The translations under genes and the position numbers were made by a program. From positions 17,172-81,171 of the forward strand of contig UQIE01000010.1 in the NCBI GenBank assembly GCA_900541065.1: a stretch of 64,000 nt of DNA, read 5' to 3'. Position 1 is the first letter of the stretch. Every line of letters begins with the position of its first letter. This DNA is from an uncultured Collinsella sp. (lineage in GTDB: Bacteria > Actinomycetota > Coriobacteriia > Coriobacteriales > Coriobacteriaceae). The notes beneath the pieces were generated by a model. The model did not search any database. It was given only the letters and a program-made list of their open reading frames with translations, and was not told the DNA's origin. Below, in pieces: positions 60,991 to 64,000 of this stretch.

Positions 60991-63168
60991 ATGAACCTCC
61001 GCTCATCTCTCGCCTGTACCTCGAGTGATATCGCTCGCTGGGGACTGCGCTCTGTCCTCAAACGCCAGGGCGGCGTACTCCCCGGCCGCATCGCCATGAA
61101 GATCGACCCCGAGCTGCTAAGCGACCTCGCCGGCCTTGTCGACCGCAGCGTGGTGATCACCGGCACCAACGGTAAGACCACCACCTCCAACCTCATCGCC
61201 GACGCCGTTGCCGCCAGCAGCGCCACCGTGGTATGCAACCGCGCCGGCAACAACATGGAGCCGGGCGTGGTGGGTGCACTGCTCGAGGCGCGCAGCGGCC
61301 TCAAGCGAGCCGGCGGCGGCAAGCGCGTGGGCGTTTTTGAATGCGATGAGCTCTACACCGTGCGCGTCCTGCCCAAGCTCAAGCCGACGTACTTCGTGCT
61401 GCTCAACCTGTTCCGCGACCAGCTGGATCGCTATGGCGAGATCGATCACACCCAAGAGGTCATCGCCCACGCGTTGGAACTTTCGCCGGCAACGACGCTC
61501 ATCTACAACGCAGACGACCCGCTGTGTGCCGCGATCGCCGCACGCGTTCCCAATGCAAGCATCGCCTTTGGCATCGACGGCGCCACCAACACCGAGTCCG
61601 ACCGTATTAGCGACTCACGTTTTTGCTCAAAGTGCAACGCGCCGCTGGAGTATGACTACGTGCAATACGGCCAGCTCGGTGCCTACCATTGCCCCTCGTG
61701 CGGCTGGGCCCGCCCTGCGCTTGTCCGTCGCGTGACGGACGTTGAGCTCACCTGCAACGGCTACGGCTTTGACCTGAACTTTGGACCCGATACCGACGCA
61801 CCCACAACGCACATCGCCACGCGCTACAACGGCCTGTACATGGTCTACAACGTTGCCGCCGCCTTCTTTGCGGCGCGCGAGCTGGGCGTAGACGCGGCGC
61901 ATCTGCAGCCCACGCTCGATGCCTATGTCCCCGCCGGCGGACGCATGGGCCGCTGGGAGATCGCCGGCCGTACCGTCGAGGCAAACCTGGCCAAAAATCC
62001 CGTGGGCTTCGATCGCCAGATCCAGTCCATTAAAACGGCAGGCGGCAGGCTCTGTGCCTTCTTCCTGAACGACAACGACGCCGACGGTCACGATGTCTCG
62101 TGGATCTACGACGTCGACTTCGAGCGCATCGCCGATACCCCAGGGCTTGTCGCCTTTGTCGGAGGTACGCGCGCGCACGATATGCAGGTACGCCTGAAGT
62201 ACGCCGGCATCGACGCCGCCATCATCTCGAATATCGAGCAGGCGATCGGCGCCGTGGCAGACGAGGAGGCTGGCGATACTTTCTACGCCGTCGCCAACTA
62301 CACGGCCTTCCCACCACTGGTCAAGGAGCTCGACGAGCTTAAGGGCGCCGATGCGAGCTCGGTCACCTCCCACGCCGTAACACGCGCCAATGGCAGCGCT
62401 GTCCCCACCGATATTGCGCCGGTCGAGCTTTCGCGCCCGCTGCGCATCGTCTACCTGTATCCCGATGCCCTCAACCTCTATGGCGACGGCGGCAACGTCA
62501 TTGCCCTCGAGCGCCGCTGCGCCTGGCGCGGCATTCCCGCGCGCGTGGACGAGGTCCGCATGGGCGAGACGCTCGATCTCACCGACGCCGACATCGTCAT
62601 GATGGGCGGTGGCTCCGACCGCGACCAGCTGGCCGTGGCACACGAGCTGTTCGCTCAAAAAGACAAGGTCGCGGCCTATGTTGAGGATGGCGGATCGCTG
62701 CTTGCTATCTGCGGCAGCTATCAGCTGCTCGGCCGTTCGTACTATATGGGCGAGAATCGCATCGAGGGCCTGGGCGTCATTGCCGCCGAGACTGTGCGCG
62801 GCTCCGACCGCCTGATCGGCAACGTCGCCGTCAAGACCGACCTGGCACCCGAGCCCTTTGTGGGATTTGAGAACCACGGCGGCCGCACCCTGCTCGATGC
62901 AGAGGCCACGCCGCTCGGAACGTCCGTTGTCACGGGCACCGGCAACAACGGCGACGATGGCTTTGAGGGCCTCATCTACAAGGGCGTCATCGGCACGTAC
63001 CTACACGGACCGGCACTGCCCAAGAACCCCGAGTTCGCCGACTGGCTCATCGCCCACGCCCTCGAGCGCCGTGGCGACGCACAGGCCGCCGCCCTGCTGC
63101 CGCTCAAACCCCTCGACGACACCTACGAGCACGCCGCCCACGACGCCGCGATTAAGCTCCTTCCCTAA
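60991..63168 (+). CDS. MurT-GatD fusion, lipid II isoglutaminyl synthase
   Basis: Amidates the D-glutamate of lipid II to D-isoglutamine with glutamine and ATP. In staphylococci and streptococci this needs two proteins, MurT and GatD; here both are one 725-residue chain. MurT part (1 to about 450): P-loop GTNGKTTT (58-65), Mur ligase core, zinc ribbon Cys212/Cys215/Cys234/Cys237, DUF1727 C-terminal domain (PVGFDRQIQSI). Linker about 453-480. GatD part (about 482-725): GDGGNVIALERR, nucleophile Cys574 in LLAICGSYQLLG, His672 in IGTYLHGP. All catalytic residues are present. Confidence 0.9.
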   Translation: MNLRSSLACTSSDIARWGLRSVLKRQGGVLPGRIAMKIDPELLSDLAGLVDRSVVITGTNGKTTTSNLIADAVAASSATVVCNRAGNNMEPGVVGALLEARSGLKRAGGGKRVGVFECDELYTVRVLPKLKPTYFVLLNLFRDQLDRYGEIDHTQEVIAHALELSPATTLIYNADDPLCAAIAARVPNASIAFGIDGATNTESDRISDSRFCSKCNAPLEYDYVQYGQLGAYHCPSCGWARPALVRRVTDVELTCNGYGFDLNFGPDTDAPTTHIATRYNGLYMVYNVAAAFFAARELGVDAAHLQPTLDAYVPAGGRMGRWEIAGRTVEANLAKNPVGFDRQIQSIKTAGGRLCAFFLNDNDADGHDVSWIYDVDFERIADTPGLVAFVGGTRAHDMQVRLKYAGIDAAIISNIEQAIGAVADEEAGDTFYAVANYTAFPPLVKELDELKGADASSVTSHAVTRANGSAVPTDIAPVELSRPLRIVYLYPDALNLYGDGGNVIALERRCAWRGIPARVDEVRMGETLDLTDADIVMMGGGSDRDQLAVAHELFAQKDKVAAYVEDGGSLLAICGSYQLLGRSYYMGENRIEGLGVIAAETVRGSDRLIGNVAVKTDLAPEPFVGFENHGGRTLLDAEATPLGTSVVTGTGNNGDDGFEGLIYKGVIGTYLHGPALPKNPEFADWLIAHALERRGDAQAAALLPLKPLDDTYEHAAHDAAIKLLP

Positions 63169-63179
63169 CGCCCCACCGT

Positions 63180-63204
63180 CACAAAGGGGACAGGCACCTT
63201 TGTG
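63180..63204. repeat. REP-like hairpin
   Basis: CACAAAGG (63180-63187) faces CCTTTGTG (63197-63204) with loop GGACAGGCA. The core GGGGACAGGCACC is, to my knowledge, a very widespread REP-type sequence linked with RAYT transposases. Confidence 0.6.
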
Positions 63205-63231
63205 GCGGTTTTGATCTGCCACGGCAGTTTG

Positions 63232-63366
63232 TCTCAATCTGTAACATTTAGACCGTTAAAAGTCGTCTTACTGTTACAGATTGAGATGTTCGTCCCGACG
63301 CCCGCCGTCTGTCTCGATCTGTAACAGATAGAGCCGATTTGCCCGCCCAGATGTTACAGGTTGAGA
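63232..63366. repeat. Four-arm inverted repeat array with 40-nt period
   Basis: TCTCAATCTGTAACA (63232), its exact reverse complement TGTTACAGATTGAGA (63272), TCTCGATCTGTAACA (63312) and TGTTACAGGTTGAGA (63352): four 15-mers starting exactly 40 nt apart in alternating orientation. Spacers (25 nt) are unrelated. Forms two hairpins or one dimeric array. Confidence 0.85.
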
Positions 63367-63632
63367 TGTTTGAAGATCGGGATAGAGAGTCGGCTCCTGT
63401 GTGGTGGGTTGATTTCCGATCTCAGCCGAACACATTGAGCAAATAGGCCATTCCCGCAGTTAGCCGAACGCCCCCGCGGCCCCTTCTGGGGTCCGGGGGC
63501 GCCGTTTTCCCAGTTGAAGGAACGGTGGAGATGTGTTTCGATGGGTCCGGTGGCCATGCTCCGCCCGCCGCCCGGCGCCTCTTCCCAGACTCAGCCGGAC
63601 GGTCGGCCCGTCTATTCCGTTTTTCTTCCAGG
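63367..63632. other. IS30-flanking gap with GC hairpin
   Basis: CGCCCCCG (63469-63476) faces CGGGGGCG (63494-63501), with an inner GCCCC/GGGGT pair and CCGTTTTCC behind. TTAGCCGAAC (63460) and CTCAGCCGAA (63421) are partial repeats. The end of the insertion element should lie here but its terminal inverted repeat cannot be fixed without the other end. Confidence 0.4.
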
Positions 63633-64000
63633 CTAGGCCAGCGGGGCATCGCCCCTCTCTGCGCGGGCCCTCTCGATGAGCCCCGGCGTCAGGTCGAGGT
63701 CGCCGAGCGGCACGTCCCCCACGCCGTAGGCGTCCAGCAGCGCCGCCGCGTCCTCCCCGAGCATCGCCCTGAAGGCGCGCGCGGGCGTCGCGAAGCCGAG
63801 CGCGCCGCGGGGCTCGGAGTTCACGTGCGACATGGCCAGCGCCAGGTCGGCCGGGACGAGCCGGTCGAACCTGATTCCGGCGCCCTTGGGCAGCAGCTTC
63901 CTGATCTCGACGTGGTTGCGCTCGCAGGCGCCCTTCTGGTCGCTGCGCCTGGGGTCGCAGTAGAACAGCCTCGTCTCGCCCGGCCCCTCGCCGAGCAGCG
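63633..64000 (-). CDS. IS30-family transposase, partial
   Basis: The last 122 codons of a DDE transposase running in from the right edge: LFYCDPRRSDQKGACERNHV, EIRKLLPKGAGIRF and MSHVNSEPRGALGFATPARA. The Glu of GACERNH is the third catalytic residue of IS30 transposases, and the Y/N-x-x-P-R-x-x-L-G-F-x-T-P end is typical. The C-terminal tail after the core (about 35 residues) is longer than usual. Very high G+C. Confidence 0.88.
   Translation of the reverse strand, partial: LLGEGPGETRLFYCDPRRSDQKGACERNHVEIRKLLPKGAGIRFDRLVPADLALAMSHVNSEPRGALGFATPARAFRAMLGEDAAALLDAYGVGDVPLGDLDLTPGLIERARAERGDAPLA

Noticed and set aside
63232..63366. Regularly spaced repeats as a CRISPR array
   Set aside because: The 15-mers alternate in orientation, are too short, have 25-nt spacers and no cas genes are near.

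Overview
The window looks like chromosomal DNA of a gut Coriobacteriia species, most likely a Collinsella. The clues are G+C-rich codon use, actinobacterial housekeeping genes (guaA, a MurT-GatD lipid II amidating enzyme, a gldA and iron-ADH pair), two sortase-type surface proteins (LAGTG and LPATG) and many 4Fe-4S and two-component genes. No rRNA, tRNA or CRISPR array was found. The genus is an inference from gene content only.

Layout. 1-10 kb: a membrane iron-sulfur operon (lipoprotein, NapH/NosR-like ferredoxin, CD1871A-type mini-protein) diverges from a two-component system, followed by a LuxR-type regulator, a 1455-aa LAGTG-anchored surface protein and a lipoprotein. 10-18 kb: an AAA/DUF234 ATPase, a type IIA topoisomerase pair (ParE/ParC-like, with an actinobacterial LexA-type box upstream) and an AAA/DUF4143 ATPase. 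17.8-21.3 kb: a DUF262/DUF1524 plus DUF6508 pair (GmrSD-like, probably defence) lies between two direct copies of a flavodoxin gene, the left copy carrying an internal deletion. 21.5-27.7 kb: an LPATG protein, a frameshifted cysteine-rich protein, an HxlR/cupin divergent pair, and a MerR-controlled redox operon in which two of five genes carry nonsense codons.

28-33.2 kb is a very G+C-rich island with a lantibiotic-immunity type ABC transporter (LanF, E, G), a YxeA-like protein and a LanRK-type two-component system, but no lantibiotic biosynthesis genes. 33.2-44 kb is a mosaic: fragments of an HTH protein and a DUF3800 gene (with a structured RNA in front of it), SAM methyltransferases, then a complete carbohydrate locus (mannose-family PTS EIIBCDA, GH172/DUF2961 glycosidase, ROK kinase and a LevR-like regulator), an mtnN fragment and the C-terminal piece of a DUF3800 gene.

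44.2-48 kb is an accessory block: an unknown 194-aa protein, a 582-aa protein with a DUF4365 nuclease-like N-terminus, and a second DUF4143 ATPase. 48.4-63.2 kb is core genome: guaA, an asparaginase, a small XRE regulator with a perfect palindrome, ychF, a four-cluster ferredoxin, a gldA paralogue with a large in-frame deletion, gldA, an iron-dependent alcohol dehydrogenase, two alpha-helical unknowns and a single-chain MurT-GatD fusion. The right end holds a regular inverted repeat array (four arms, 40-nt period) and the 3' part of an IS30-family transposase.

The strongest leads are the DUF4365 two-gene unit, the repeat-bracketed DUF262/DUF6508 unit, the GH172-PTS locus, the divided DUF3800 gene with its leader RNA, the private inverted repeats in front of all three AAA ATPases, and the MurT-GatD fusion. 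More than ten genes in the accessory parts are broken, so the window is also a record of recent gene decay.
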